Source: Saccoglossus kowalevskii (taxonomy: Eukaryota > Hemichordata > Enteropneusta > Harrimaniidae). From it: a stretch of DNA of 38,058 nucleotides. Shown here in pieces: positions 8,773 through 21,024 of the stretch (position 1 is its first letter; each line of letters starts with the position of its first letter). The position numbers were made by a program, and so were the translations under genes. The stretch lies in NCBI RefSeq assembly GCF_000003605.2, contig NW_003110772.1, positions 1 to 38,058 of the forward strand. Direction: 5' to 3'. Under the pieces are notes generated by a model that worked only from the letters and a program-made list of their open reading frames with translations, had not been told where the DNA came from and made no database searches.

Positions 8773-9717
8773 GTCTCCCATGCAAGAACTAACCACGCCC
8801 GATTTCACTTTACTTTAAACATTCGTCGTTGACCTAACCACAAAGCTGCATGAATTATTTGAAATTAAGCCGAATTGGCGGCTATTTAATGTTTTTGGAT
8901 GTTTTAAAATCGATATCGCTGGCACAGGTACATTATAGAATTGACCTATGACCTCTACAAGCTTGGAGTATCAAAACGGTAATTTAACAGCTTTTTCAGA
9001 AATATTTATTCATATTTTCGAACTTTCAACTATGGGACTTGTTCATATGATATCACAGGTAAAAATCACGAATTAAACTACCAACTTTGCAATCGTATTT
9101 TGCAACTTTGTATGTAGTTTGTTGTCGATTTTTCAGTTGGCTGTTGTCATATTCTGCTAACATATGAGGCATTATCGATACATTTACTTAATGTTTTCGA
9201 AATTTAACTGCGGGGTTGTCATGACAATGACTTAGGTTAAATACAAAAGCAACTCCGCCAACATTTCTTTCGTTTTCCCAAACGTTGCACACTTTTTTCT
9301 AACATTTTACACTCACCTCATGTGAACATCTATAGGCTGCTTTCAACTAACTTTTATTTAATTTGTCGACTTTACAACTGCGCGTTTCTATATGCCAACT
9401 ACTTAGGTCATATATACAAATACATCTACCAACTTTGCAATAACTTTGTACAACTTTGCATTCACTTTGAACATCTTTGCACGGTGTGTTAACAGCTTAA
9501 AACCCAATACGTGCCGACGGCATGAACAACTTGTCCTTGAAAATTAGAAGGAATTAAAACACTTTTCATTAATAAAAATAGTTACAAAAATTCTACGATT
9601 TTTCACTATAAATGATTGACATCACTGTAAAAAAGAATGTAGGATCGTTGTTTTATATGTTTTATAGATATGTGATGAAACAAAAAAAATAAATTCAAAA
9701 GGTCGTTTAATCAGTGA
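8773..9717. repeat. Satellite monomer M10 (family B, 945 bp)
   Basis: Box at 8766-8817, family B. Near copy of M8; differences include CATTATAGAA, TATCAAAACGG, TTTCAACTATGG and TTGTTCATATG, all private to M10. Confidence 0.97.
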
Positions 9718-10659
9718 GTCTCCCATGCAAGTACTAACCACGCCCGATTTCACTTTACTTTAAACATTCGTCGTTGACCTAACCACAAAGCTGCATGAAT
9801 TATTTGAAGTTAAGCCGAATTGGCGGCTATTTAATGTTTTTGGATGTTTTAAAATCGATATCGCTGGCACAGGTACATTCTAGAATTGACCTATGACCTT
9901 TACAAGCTTGGAGTATCACTACGGTAATTTAACAGCTTTTTCAGAAATATTTATTCATATTTTCGAACTTTTAACTATGGGATTTGTTAATATGATATCA
10001 CAGGTAAAAATCACGAATGAAACTACCAACTTTGCAATCGCTTTTTGCAACTTTGTATGTAGTTTGTTGTCGATTTTTCAGTTGGCTGTTGTCATATTCT
10101 GCTAATATATGAGGCATTATCGATACATTTACTTAATGTTTTCGAAATTTAACTGTGGTGTTGTCATGACAATGACTTAGGTTAAATATAAAAGTAACTC
10201 CGCCAACATTTCTTTCGTTTTCCCAAACTTTGCACACTTTTTTCTAACATTTTACACTCAGCTCATGTGAACATCTATAGGCAGCTTTCAACTAACGTTT
10301 ATTTAATTTGTCGACTTTACAACTGCGCGTTTCTATATGCCAACTACTTAGGTCATATATACAAATACATCTACCAACTTTGCAATAACTTTGTACAACT
10401 TTGCATTCACTTTGAACATCTTTGCACGGTGTGTTAACAGCTTAAAACCCACTAAGTGCCGACGGCATGAACAACTTGTCCTTGAAAATTGGAAGGAATT
10501 AAAACACTTTTTCTTAATTAAAATAGTTACAAAAATTCTACGATTTTTCACTATAAATGATTGACATCACTGTAAAAAAGAATGCAGGATCGTTGTTTTA
10601 TATGTTTTATAGATGTTTGATGAAACAAAAGAAAATTCAACAGGTCGTTTATTCAGTGA
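9718..10659. repeat. Satellite monomer M11 (family B to A, 942 bp)
   Basis: Box at 9711-9762, same hybrid type as M9. Near copy of M9 up to about 10,350 (differences TTGAAGTTAAG, TAGGCAGCTTT). Beyond that the tail has TTTGCACGG and GCAGGATCG, and the array returns to family A before the M12 box. Confidence 0.97.
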
Positions 10660-11605
10660 GTCTCCCATGCAAGTACTAACCACGCCCAATTGCGCTTTAC
10701 TTTAAACATTCGTCGGTGACCTAACCACAAAGCTGAATGGATTATTTGAAATTAAGCCGAATTGGCGGCTAATTCATGTTTTTGGATGTTTTAAAATCGA
10801 TATCGCTGGCACAGGTACATTGTAGAATTGACCTATGACCTCTACAAGCTTGGAGTAAAACCACGGTAATTTAACAGCTTTTTCAGAAATATTTATTCAT
10901 ATTTTCGAACATTTAATTATGGGACTTGTTAATATGATATCACAGGTAAAAATCACGAATGAAACTACCAACTTTGCAATCACTTTTTGCAACTTTGTAT
11001 GTAGTTTGTTGTCGATTTTTCAGTTGGCTGTTGTGATATTCTGCTTATATATGAGGCATTATCGATACATTTACTTAATGTTTTCGAAATTTAACTGCGG
11101 GGTTGTCATGACAATGACTTAGCTTAAATATAAAAGCAACTCCGCCAACATTTCGTTCGTTTTCCCTAAAATTTGCACACTTGTTTCTAACATTTTACAC
11201 TCACCTCATGAGAACATCTATAGGCTGCTTTCAACTAACTTTTATTTAATATTTCGACTATACAACTGCGCGTTTCTATATGCCAACTACTTAGGTCATA
11301 TATACAAATACATCTACCAACATTGCAATAACTTTGTACAACTTTGCATTCACTTTGAACATCTGTGCACGGTGTGTTAACAGCTTAAAACCCACTACGT
11401 GCCGACAGCATGAACAACTTGTCCTTGGAAATTATTAGGAATTAAAAGACTTTTCAATAATTAAAATAGTTACAAGAATTCTACGATTTTTCATTATAAA
11501 TGATTGACATCACTGTAAAAAAGAATGCAGGATCGTTTTTTATATGTTTTATAGATGTGTGATGAAACAAAAAAAAATACATACAACAGGTCGTTTATTC
11601 AGGGA
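10660..11605. repeat. Satellite monomer M12 (family A, 946 bp)
   Basis: Box at 10653-10704 reads CGCCCAATTGCG after CAGTGAG, both shared with M40. GTAAAACCACGG is private. CATTTCGTTCG with CCCTAAAATTTGC matches the right half of M4. The tail (GACAGCATG, AAATTATTAGG, TTCAATAATT) is repeated in M13. Confidence 0.97.
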
Positions 11606-12549
11606 GTCTCCCATGCAATTACTAACCACGCCCGATTGCGCTTTACTTTAAACATTCGTAGATGACCTAACCACAAAGCCGCATGGCTGATGTGAAATTA
11701 AGCCGAATTGGCGGCTATTTCATGTTTTTTGGATGTTTTAAAATCGATATCGCTGGCACAGGTACATTCTAGAATTGACCTATGACCTCGACAAGCTTGG
11801 AGTAACACTACGGAAGTTTAACAGCTTTTTCAGAAATATTTATTCATATTTTCGAACTTTTAACTATGGGACTTGTTAATATGATATCACAGGTAAAAAT
11901 CACAAATAAAACTACCAACTTTGCAATCGCTTTTTGCAACTTTGTATGTAGTTTGTTGTCGATTTTTCAGTTGGCTGTTGTGATATTCTGCTAATATATG
12001 AGGCATTATAGATACATTTACTTAATGTTTTCGAAATTTAACTGGGGGGTTGTCATGACAATGACTTAGGTTAAATATAAAAGCAACTCCGTCAACATTT
12101 CTTTCGTTTTCTCAAACTTTGCACACTTTTTTCTAACATTTTACACTCAGCTCATGTGAACATCTATAGGCTGCTTTCAACTAACTTTTATTTAATATGT
12201 CGACCATACAACTGCGCGTTTTTATATGCCAACTACTTAGGTCATATATACAAATACATCTACAAACTTTGCAATAACTTTGTACAACTTTGCATTCAAT
12301 TTGAACAACTTTGCACGGTGTGTTAACAGCTTAAAACCCACTACGTGCCGACAGCATGAACAACTTGTCCTTGGAAATTATTAGGAATTAAAAGACTTTT
12401 CAATAATTAAAATAGTTACAAGAATTCTACGATTTTTCATTATAAATGATTGACATCACTGTAAAAAAGAATGCAGGATCGTTTTTTATATGTTTTATAG
12501 ATGTGTGATGAAACAAAAAAAATAAATTCAACAGTCGTTTATTCAGGGA
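11606..12549. repeat. Satellite monomer M13 (family A, 944 bp)
   Basis: Box at 11599-11650 reads CAATTACTAACC. From about 11,570 to 12,088 it repeats M4's rare-variant string; after that it diverges (CCGTCAACATTTC, TTTTCTCAAAC). The tail is nearly the same as M12's. Confidence 0.97.
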
Positions 12550-13496
12550 GTCTCCCATGCAATTACTAACCACGCCCGATTGCGCTTTACTTTAAACATT
12601 CGTAGATGACCTAACCACAAAGCCGCATGGCTGATGTGAAATTAAGCCGAATTGGCGGCTATTTCATGTTTTTTGATGTTTTAAAATCGATATCGCTGGC
12701 ACAGGTACATTCTAGAATTGACCTATGACCTCTACAAGCTTGGAGTAACACTACGGAAATTTAACAGCTTTTTCAGAAATATTTATTCATATTTTCGAAC
12801 TTTTATCTATGGGACTTGTTAATATGATATCACAGGTAAAAATCACGAATGAAACTACCAACTTTGCAATCGCTTTTTGCAACTTTGTATGTAGTTTGTT
12901 GTCGATTTTTCAGTTGGCTGTTGTGATATTCTGCTAATATATGACGCATTATCGATACATTTACTTAATGTTTTCGAAATTTAACTGGGGGGTTGTCATG
13001 ACAATGACTTAGGTTAAATATAAAAGCAACTCCGCCAACATTTCTTTCATTTTCTCAAAAACTTTGCACACTTTTTTCTAACATCTTACACGCAGCTCAT
13101 GTGAACATCTATAGGCTGCTTTCAACTAACTTTTATTTAATATGTCGACCATACAACTGCGCGTTTTTATATGCCAACTACTTAGGTCATATATACAAAT
13201 ACATCTACAAACTTTGCAATAACTTTGTACAACTTTGCATTCACTTTGAACAACTTTGCACGGTGTGTTAACAGCTTAAAACCCACTACGTGCCGACGGC
13301 ATGAACAACTTGTCCTTGGAAATTATTAGGAATTAAAACACTTTTCATTAATTAAAATAGTTACAAGAATTCTACGATTTTCTACTATAAATGATTGACA
13401 TCACTGTAAAAAAGAATGCAGGATCGTTTTTTTATATGTTTTATAGATGAGTGATGAAACAAACAAAAAAAATTCAACAGGTCGTTTAATCAGGGA
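12550..13496. repeat. Satellite monomer M14 (family A, 947 bp)
   Basis: Box at 12543-12594 reads CAATTACTAACC with AGCCGCATGGCTGATG, continuing the M13 type, but CCTCTACAAG is back to consensus. Private: ATATGACGCATT, TCAAAAACTTTGC, TCTTACACGCAG. Confidence 0.97.
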
Positions 13497-14432
13497 GTCT
13501 CCCATGCAAGAACTAACCACGCCCGATTGCGCTTTACTTTAAACATTCGTAGATGACCAAACCACAAAGCTGCATGGATTTTTTGAAATTAAGCCGAATT
13601 GGCGGATATTTCATGTTTTTGGATGTTTTAAAATCGACATTGCTGGCACAGGTACATTCTAGAATTGACATATGACCTCTACAAGCTTGGAGTAACACTA
13701 CGGAAATTTAACAGCTTTTTCAGAAATATTTATTCATATTTTCGAACTTTTAACTATGGGACTTGTTATTATGATATCACAGGTAAAAATCACGAATGAA
13801 ACTTTGCAATCGCTTTTTGCAACTTTGTATGTAGTTTGTTGTCGATTTTTCAGTTGGCTGTTGTGATATTCTGCTAATATATGATGCATTATCGATACAT
13901 TTACTTAATGTTTTCGAAATTTAACTGGGGGTTGTCATGACAATGACTTAGGTTAAATATAAAAGCAACTCCGCCAACATTTCTTTCGTTTTCCCAAACT
14001 TTGCACACTTTTTTTATCATTTTACACTCAGCTCATGTGAACATCTATAGGCTGCTTTCAACTAACTTTTATTTAATTCGTCGACTTTACAACTGCGCGT
14101 TTCTATATGCCAACTACTTAGGTCATATATACAAATACATCTACCAACTTTGCAAAAACTTTGTACAACTTTGCATTCACTTTGAACAACTTTGCACGGT
14201 GTGCTACCAGCTTAAAACCCACTACGTGCCGACGGCATGAACAACTTGTTCTTGAAAATTAGAAGGAATTAAAACACTTTTCATTAATTAAAATAGTTAC
14301 AAAAATTCTACGATTTTTCACTATAAATGATTGACATCACTGTAAAAAAGAATGCAGCATCATTGTTTTATATGTTTTATAGGTGTGTGATGAAACAAAC
14401 AAAATAAATTCAACAAGTCGTTTATTCAGGGA
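13497..14432. repeat. Satellite monomer M15 (family A, 936 bp)
   Basis: Box at 13490-13541 has the family-B C-box base (GAACTAACC) but the family-A A-box (GATTGCGC). At about 13,798 GAAACTTTGCAATCG lacks eight bases present elsewhere (GAAACTACCAACTTTGC), a deletion between short AACT repeats. DR1 is altered (TGACATATGACC). Confidence 0.97.
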
Positions 14433-15367
14433 GTCTCCCATGCAAGTGCTAACCACGCCCGATTGCGCTTTATTTTAACATTCGTCGGTGACCTAACCAC
14501 AAAGCAGCATGGATTATTTGAAATTAAGCCGAATTGGCGGCTATTTCATGTTTTTGGATGTTTTAAAATCGATATCGCTGGCACAGGTACATTCTAGAAT
14601 TGACCTATGACCTCTACAAGCTTGGAGTAACACTACGGTAATTTAACAGCTTTTTCAGACATATTTATTCATATTTTCGAACTTTTAACTATGGAACTTG
14701 TTAATATGATATCACATGTAAAAATCACGAATGAAACTACCAACTTTGCTATCACTTTTTTCACTTTGTAGTTTGTTGTCGATTTTCAGTTGCTGTTGTG
14801 ATATTCTGCTAATACATGAGCCATTATCGATACATTTACTAATGTTTTCGAAATTTAACTGGGGTTGTCATGACAATGACTTAGGTTAAATATAAAAGCA
14901 ACTCCGCCAACATTTCTTTCGTTTTCCCAAACTTTGCACACTTTTTTCTAACATTTTTCACTCAGCTAATGAGAACATCTATAGGCTGCTTTCAACTAAC
15001 TTTTATTTAATTTGTCTATTTTAAAACTGCGCGTTTCTATATGCCAACTACTTAGGTCATATATACAAATACATCTACCAACTTTGCAATAACTTTGTAC
15101 AACTTTGCATTCACTTTGAACAACTTTGCACGGTGTGTTAACAGCTTAAAACCCACGACGTGCCGACGGCATGAACAACTTGTCCTTGAAAATTAGAAGG
15201 AATTAAAACACTTTTCATTAATTAAAATAGTTACAAAAATTCCACGATTTTTCACTATAGATGATTGACATCACTGTAAAAAAGAATGCCGGGTCGTTGT
15301 TTTATATATTTTATGGGTGTGTGATGAAACAAAAAAAAATAAATTCAACAGGTCGTTTATTCAGGGA
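14433..15367. repeat. Satellite monomer M16 (family A, 935 bp)
   Basis: Box at 14426-14477 reads GTGCTAACC. A cluster of small deletions lies at about 14,745-14,870 (ACTTTTTTCACTTTG, GATTTTCAGTTGCTG, TTTACTAATG). TTTGTCTATTTTAAAAC and CCCACGACGTG in the tail match M37's tail. Confidence 0.97.
15331..15339 (-). terminator. T-run downstream of the 5S-like box (possible Pol III terminator)
   Basis: Nine A on the plus strand, hence T9 on the minus strand, about 22 nt past the recognisable 5S match and therefore near where 5S transcripts end. Equivalent tracts (often 6 to 12 A) precede nearly every box, e.g. 34,190s and 32,300s; a few are interrupted (near 250, 14,398 and 37,015). RNA polymerase III terminates at runs of four or more T. 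A simple A-tract could also be a slippage-prone microsatellite with no function. Confidence 0.4.
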
Positions 15368-15412
15368 GTCTCCCATGCAAGTACTAACCACGCCCGATTG
15401 CGCTTTACTTTA
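15340..15412 (-). pseudogene. 5S rRNA-derived segment, best-preserved (family A) form
   Basis: Read on the minus strand, 15412 to 15361 gives AAAGTAAAGCGCAATCGGGC, then GTGGTTAGTACTTGCATGGG, then AGACTCCCTGA. By eye this matches animal 5S rRNA from about nucleotide 47 to 97 at roughly 39 of 50 positions, and about 32 of 36 across the C-box part. Weaker similarity continues to the 5S 3' end: CTGTTGAATTT (minus strand, ending at 15340) against CTGTAGGCTTT, followed by a T9 run at the expected end of a 5S gene. The 5' third of 5S (about nt 1-46) is not recognisable. TFIIIA-type internal control elements in 5S are the A-box, intermediate element and C-box; here the C-box core is intact and the A-box core is GTAAAGC instead of GCTAAGC. 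It cannot encode a working 5S rRNA. Whether it is transcribed is unknown. The equivalent interval is present in all 41 monomers; its coordinates are given in each monomer entry. Confidence 0.85.
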
Positions 15413-16308
15413 AACATTCGTCGGTGACCTAACCACAAAGCTGCATGGATGATTTGAAATTAAACCGAATTGGCGGCTATTTCATGTTTTTGGATGTTTT
15501 AAAATCGCTATCGCTAGCACAGGTACATTCTTGAATTGACCTATGACCTCTACCAGCTTGGAGTAACACTACGGAAATTTACCAGCTTTTTCAGAAATAT
15601 TTATTCATATTTTCGATCTTTTTACTATGGGACTTGTTAATATGATATCACAGGTAAAAATCACGAATGAAAGTCCCAACTTTGCAATCGCTTTTTGCAA
15701 CTTTGTATGTAGTTTGTTGTCAATTTTTCAGTTGGCTGTTGTGATATTCTGCTTATATATGAGGCATTATCGATACATTTACTTAATGTTTTCGAACTTT
15801 AACTGCGGGGTTGTCTAGGCAATGACTTAGGTTAAATATAAAAGCAACTCCGCCAACATTTCTTTCGTTTTCCCAAACTTTGCTCACTTTTTTCCAACAT
15901 TATTCAGCTCATGTGAACATCTATAGGCTGCTTTCAACAAACTTTTATTTAATTTGTCGACTTTACAACTGCGTTTTTCGATATGCCAACTACTTAGGTC
16001 ATATATACAAATACATCTACCAACTTTGCAATAACTTTGTACAACTTTGCATTCACTTTGAACAGCTTTGCACGGTGTGTTAACAGCTTAAAATCCACTA
16101 CGTGACGACAGCATGAACAACTTGTCCTTCAAAATTAGAAGCAATTAAAACACATTTCATTAATTGAAATAGTTACAAAAATTCTACGATTTTTCACTAT
16201 AGATGATTGACATCACTGTAAAAAAGAATGCAGGATCGTTGTTTTATATATTTTATGGGTGTGTGATGAAACAAAAAAAATAAATTCAACAGGTCGTTTT
16301 TTCATGGA
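15368..16308. repeat. Satellite monomer M17 (family A, 941 bp)
   Basis: Box at 15361-15412 has the family-A consensus throughout. CTCTACCAGCTTGG, TTTTCGATC, GAAAGTCCC and TTGTCAATTTTTC are shared with M37, 20 monomers away. The palindrome position reads TTGTCTAGGCAA (15811-15822). The tail has a shortened CCAACATTATTCAGC, shared with M33. Confidence 0.97.
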
Positions 16309-17252
16309 GTGTCCCATGCAAGTACTAACCACGCCCGATTGCGCTTCACTTTAAACATTCGTCGGTGACCTAACCATAAAGCTGCATGGATTATTTGAAA
16401 TTAAGCCGAATTGGCGCTAGTTCATGTTTTTGGTTGTTTTAAAATCGATATCGCTGGCACAGGTACATTCTAGAATTAAACTATGACCTCTACAAGCTTG
16501 GAGTAACACTTCGGAAATTTACCAGCTTTTTCAGAAATATTTATTCATATTTCCGAACTTTTAACTATGGGACTTGTTAATATGATATCACAGATAAAAA
16601 TCACGAATGAAACTACCAACTTTGCAATCGCTTTTTGCAACTTTGTATGTAGTTTGTTGTCGATTTTTCAGTTGGTTGTTGTGATATTCTGCTAGTATAT
16701 GAGGCATTATCGATACATTTACTTAATGTTTTCGAAATTTAACTGCGAGGGTGTCATGACAATGACTTAGGTAAATATAAAAGCAACTCCGCCGACATTT
16801 CATTCCTTTTTCTCAAACTTTGCACACTTTTTCTAACATTTTACACTCAGCTCATGTGAACATCTATAGGCTGCTTTCAACTAACTTTTATTTAATTTGT
16901 CGACTTTACAACTGCGCGTTTCTATATGCCAACTACTTAGGTCATATATATACAAATACATCTACCAACTTTGCAATAACTTTGTACAACTTTGCATTCA
17001 CTTTGAACAACTTCGCACGGTGTGTTAACAGCTTAAAACCCACTACGTGCCGACGGCATGAACAACTTGTACTTGAAAATTAGAAGGAATTAAAACACTT
17101 TTCATTAATTAAAATAGTTACAAAAATTCTACGATTTTACAGTATAAATGATTGACATCACTTTAAAAAAGAATGCAGGATCGTTGTTTTATATGTTTTA
17201 TAGATGTGTGATGAAACAAAAAAATAAATTCAACAGGTCGTTTAATCAGGGA
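16309..17252. repeat. Satellite monomer M18 (A-to-B junction, 944 bp)
   Basis: Box at 16302-16353 reads GTGTCCCATG. It is the sister of M1 (GGCGCTAGTTC, TTCCGAAC). Mid-monomer is family A (GTGATATTC at about 16,680); by 17,010 it has CTTCGCACGG and then TTGTACTTG and GATTTTACAG, so the switch to family B lies between. Confidence 0.96.
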
Positions 17253-18191
17253 GTCTCCCATGCAAGAACTAACCACGCCCGATTTCACTTTAGTTTAAAC
17301 ATTCGTCGTTGACCTAACAACAAGACTGCATGAATTATTTGAAATTAAGCCGAATTGGCGGCTATTACATGTTTTCAGAACTTTTAAATCGATATCGCTG
17401 GCACAAATACCTTCTAGAATTGACCGATGACCTCTACAAGCTTGGAGTAACACTACGGTAATTTAACAGCTTTTTCAGAAATATTTATTCATATTTTCGA
17501 ACTTTTAACTATGGGACTTGTTAATATGATATCACAGGTAAAAATCACGAATTAAACTACCAACTTTGCAATCGTATTTTGCAACTTTGTATGTAGTTTG
17601 TTGTCGATTTTTCAGTTGGCTGTTGTCATATTCTGCTAATATATGAGGCATTACCGATACATTTACTTAATGTTTTCGAAATTTAACTGCGGGGTTGTCA
17701 TGACAATGACTTAGGTTAAATATAAAAGCAACTCCGCCAACATTTCTTTCGTTTTCCCAAACTTTGCGCACTTTTTTCTAACATTTTACACTCAGCTCAT
17801 GTGAACATCTATAGGCTGCTTTCAACTAACTTTTATTTAATTTGTCGACATTACAACTGCGCGTTTCTATATGCCAACTACTTAGGTCATATATACAAAT
17901 ACATCTACCAACTTTGCAATAACTTTGTACAACTTGCATTCACTTTGAACAACTTCGCACGGTGTGTTAACAGCTAAAACCCACTACGTGCCGACGGCAT
18001 GAACAAATTGTACTTGAAAATTAGAAGGAATTAAAACACTTTGCATTATTTAAAATAGTTACAAAATTTCTACGATTTTACAGTATAAATGATTGACATC
18101 ACTGTAAAAAAGAATGCAGGATCGTTGTTTTATGTTTTATAGATGTGTGATGAAACAAAAAAATAAATTCAACAGGTCGTTTAATCAGGGA
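17253..18191. repeat. Satellite monomer M19 (family B, 939 bp)
   Basis: Box at 17246-17297 (GAACTAACC, GATTTCACTTTAG). Carries the CAGAACTTTTAAATCG / CACAAATACC tract at about 17,366-17,433 shared with M7 and M24. Small losses in the tail (CAACTTGCATTC, AACAGCTAAAAC). Confidence 0.97.
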
Positions 18192-18236
18192 GTCTCCCAT
18201 GCAAGAACTAACCACGCCCGATTTCACTTTACTTTA
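18185..18236 (-). pseudogene. 5S rRNA-derived segment, degraded (family B) form
   Basis: The same box as in family A but with three consistent changes on the minus strand: GTTAGTTCTTG instead of GTTAGTACTTG in the C-box, and GTGAAATC instead of GCGCAATC beside the A-box. This form (GAACTAACC with GATTTCAC on the plus strand) occurs in M8, M10, M19-M21, M30 and M31, with further loss of the GGGC in M22, M25, M26 (CGAACG) and M27-M29, M32 (CGACCG). These changes hit bases that are nearly invariant in 5S genes, so this form looks less able to bind TFIIIA than family A. Confidence 0.8.
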
Positions 18237-19136
18237 AACATTCGTCGTTGACCTAACCACAAAGCTGCATGAATTATTTGAAATTAAGCCGAATTGGCGG
18301 CTATTTAATGTTTTTGGATGTTTTAAAATCGATATCGCTGGCACAGGTACATTCTAGAATTGACATATGACCTCTACAAGCTTGGAGTATCACTACGGTA
18401 ATTTAACAGCTTTTTCAGAAATATTTATTCATATTTTCGAACTTTTAACTATGGGACTTGTTAATATGATATCACAGGTAAAAATCACGAATTAAACTAC
18501 CAACTTTGCAATCGTATTTTGCAACTTTGTATGTAGTTTGTTGTCGATTTTTCAGTTGGCTGTTGTCATATTCTGCTAATATATGAGGCATTATCGATAC
18601 ATTTACTTAATGTTTTCGAAATTTAACTGCGGGGTTGACATGACAATGACTTAGGTTAAATATAAAAGCAACTCCGCCAACATTTCTTTCGTTTTCCCAA
18701 ACATTGCACACTTTTTTCTAACATTGTACACTCAGCTCATGTGAACATCTATAGGCTGCTTTCAACTAACTTTTATTTAATTTGTCGACTTTACAACTGC
18801 GCGTTTCTATATGCCAACTACTTAGTTCATATATACAAATACATCTACCAACTTTGCAATAACTTTGTACAACTTTGCATTCACTTTGAACAACTTCGCA
18901 CGGTGTGTTAACAGCTTAAAACCCACTACGTGCCAATGGCATGAACAAATTGTACTTGAAAATTAGAAGGAATTAAAACACTTTTCATTAATTAAAATAG
19001 TTACAAAAATTCTACGATTTTACACTATAAATGATTGACATCACTGTAAAAAAGAATGCAGGATCGTTGTTTTATATGTTTTATAGATATGTGATGAAAC
19101 AAAAAAAATAAATACAGCAGATCGTTTAATCAGGGA
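18192..19136. repeat. Satellite monomer M20 (family B, 945 bp)
   Basis: Box at 18185-18236, family-B consensus. DR1 altered (TGACATATGACC); palindrome broken (TTGACATGACAA). The tail has GTGCCAATGGC, shared with the M29 tail. Confidence 0.97.
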
Positions 19137-20080
19137 GTCTCCCATGCAAGAACTAACCACGCCCGATTTCACTTTACTTTAAAGATTCGTCGTTGACCTA
19201 ACCACAAAGCTGCATGGATTATTTGAAATTAAGCCGAATTGGCGGCTATTTCATGTTTTTGGATGTTTTAAAATCGATATCGCTGGCACAGGTACATTCT
19301 TGAATTGACCTATGACCTCTACAAGCTTGGAGTATCACTACGGTAATTTAACAGCTTTTTCAGAAATATTTATTCATATTTTCGAACTTTTAACTATGGG
19401 ACTTGTTAATATGATATCACAGGTAAAAATCACGAATTAAACTACCAACTTTGCAATCGTATTTTGCAACTTTGTATGTAGTTTGTTGTCGATTTTTCAG
19501 TTGGCTGTTGTCATATTCTGCTAATATATGAGGCATTATCGATACATTTACTTAATGTTTTCGAAATTTAACTGTGGTGTTGTCATGACAATGACTTAGG
19601 TTAAATATAAAAGTAACTCCGCCAACATTTCTTTCGTTTTCCCAAACTTTGCACACTTTTTTCTAACATTTTACACTCAGCTCATGTGAACATCTATAGG
19701 CTGCTTTCAACTAACTTTTATTTAATTTGTCGACTTTACAACTGCGCGTTTCTATATGCCAACTACTTAGGTCATATATACAAATACATCTACCAACTTT
19801 GCAATAACTTTGTACAACATTGCATTCACTTTGAACAACTTCGCACGGTGTGTTAACAGCTTAAAACCCACTACGTGCCGACGGCATGAACAACTTGTAC
19901 TTGAAAATTAGAAGGAATTAAAACACTTTTCATTAATTACAATAGTTACAAAAATTCTACGATTTTACACTATAAATGTTTGACATCACTGTAAAAAAGA
20001 ATGCAGGATCGTTGTTTTATATGTTTTATAGATGTGTGATGAAACAAAAAAATAAATTCAACAGGTCGTTTAATCAGGGA
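19137..20080. repeat. Satellite monomer M21 (family B, 944 bp)
   Basis: Box at 19130-19181, family B. Private AATACAGCAGATCG before the box and AAAGATTCG after it; CATTCTTGAATTG is shared with M17 and M37. The palindrome is intact. Confidence 0.97.
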
Positions 20081-21024
20081 GTCTCCCATGCAAGAACTAA
20101 CCACGAACGATTTCACTTTACTTTAAACATTCGTCGGTGACCTAACCACAAAGCTGCATGGATTATTTGAAATTAAGCCGAATTGGCGGCTGTTTTATGT
20201 TTTTGGATGTTTTAAAATCGATATCGCTGGCACAGGTACATTCTAGAATTGACCTATGACCTCTACAAGCTTGGAGTAACACTACGGTAATTTAACAGCT
20301 TTTTCAGAAATATTTATTCATATTTTCGAACTTTTAACTATGGGACTTGTTAATATGATATCACAGGTAAAAATCACGAATGAAACTACCAACTTTGCAA
20401 TCGCTTTTTGCAACTTTGTATGTAGTTTGTTGTCGATTTTTCAGTTGGCTGTTGTCATATTCTGCTAATATATGAGGCATTATCGATACATTTACTTAAT
20501 GTTTTCGAAATTTAACTGTGGTGTTGTCAGGACAATGACTTAGGTTAAATATAAAAGTAACTCCGCCAACATTTCTTTCGTTTTCCCAAACATTACACAC
20601 TTTTTTCTAACATTTTACACTCAGCTCATGTGAACATCTGTAGGCTGCTTTCAACTAACTTTTATTTAATTTGTCGACTTTACAACTGCGCCTTTCTATA
20701 TGCCAACTACTTAGGTCATATATACAAATACATCTACCAACTTTGCAATAACTGTGTACAACTTTGCATTCACTTTGAACAACTTCGCACGGTGTGTTAA
20801 CAGCTTAAAACCCACTACGTGCCGACGGCATGAACAACTTGTACTTGAAAATTAGAAGGAATTAAAACACTTTTAATTAATTAAAATAGTTACAAAAAAT
20901 CTACGATTTTTCACTATAAATGATTGACATCACTGTAAAAAAGAATGCAGGATGGCTGTTTTATATGTTTTATAGATATGTGATGAAACAAAAAAATAAA
21001 TTCAACAGGTCGTTTAATCAGGGA
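20081..21024. repeat. Satellite monomer M22 (family B, 944 bp)
   Basis: Box at 20074-20125 reads CCACGAACGATTTC, losing the 5S GGGC. GGCGGCTGTTTTATG is shared with M25 to M29 and M32. Palindrome broken (TTGTCAGGACAA). Three-monomer offset to the near copy M25. Confidence 0.97.

Larger units (their letters stand above)
6700..10350. repeat. Duplicated dimer, 1,890-bp period (M8-M9 and M10-M11)
   Basis: Rare variants alternate M8, M9, M10, M11 as type 1, type 2, type 1, type 2: AACGTTGCAC at 7,391 and 9,281; CAGTGAGTCTCC at 7,823 and 9,713; GACCTTTACAAG at 8,006 and 9,896. All offsets are 1,890 bp. Copies run from about 6,700-8,460 and 8,590-10,350 with only scattered differences; outside these limits the tails differ. 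Confidence 0.9.
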
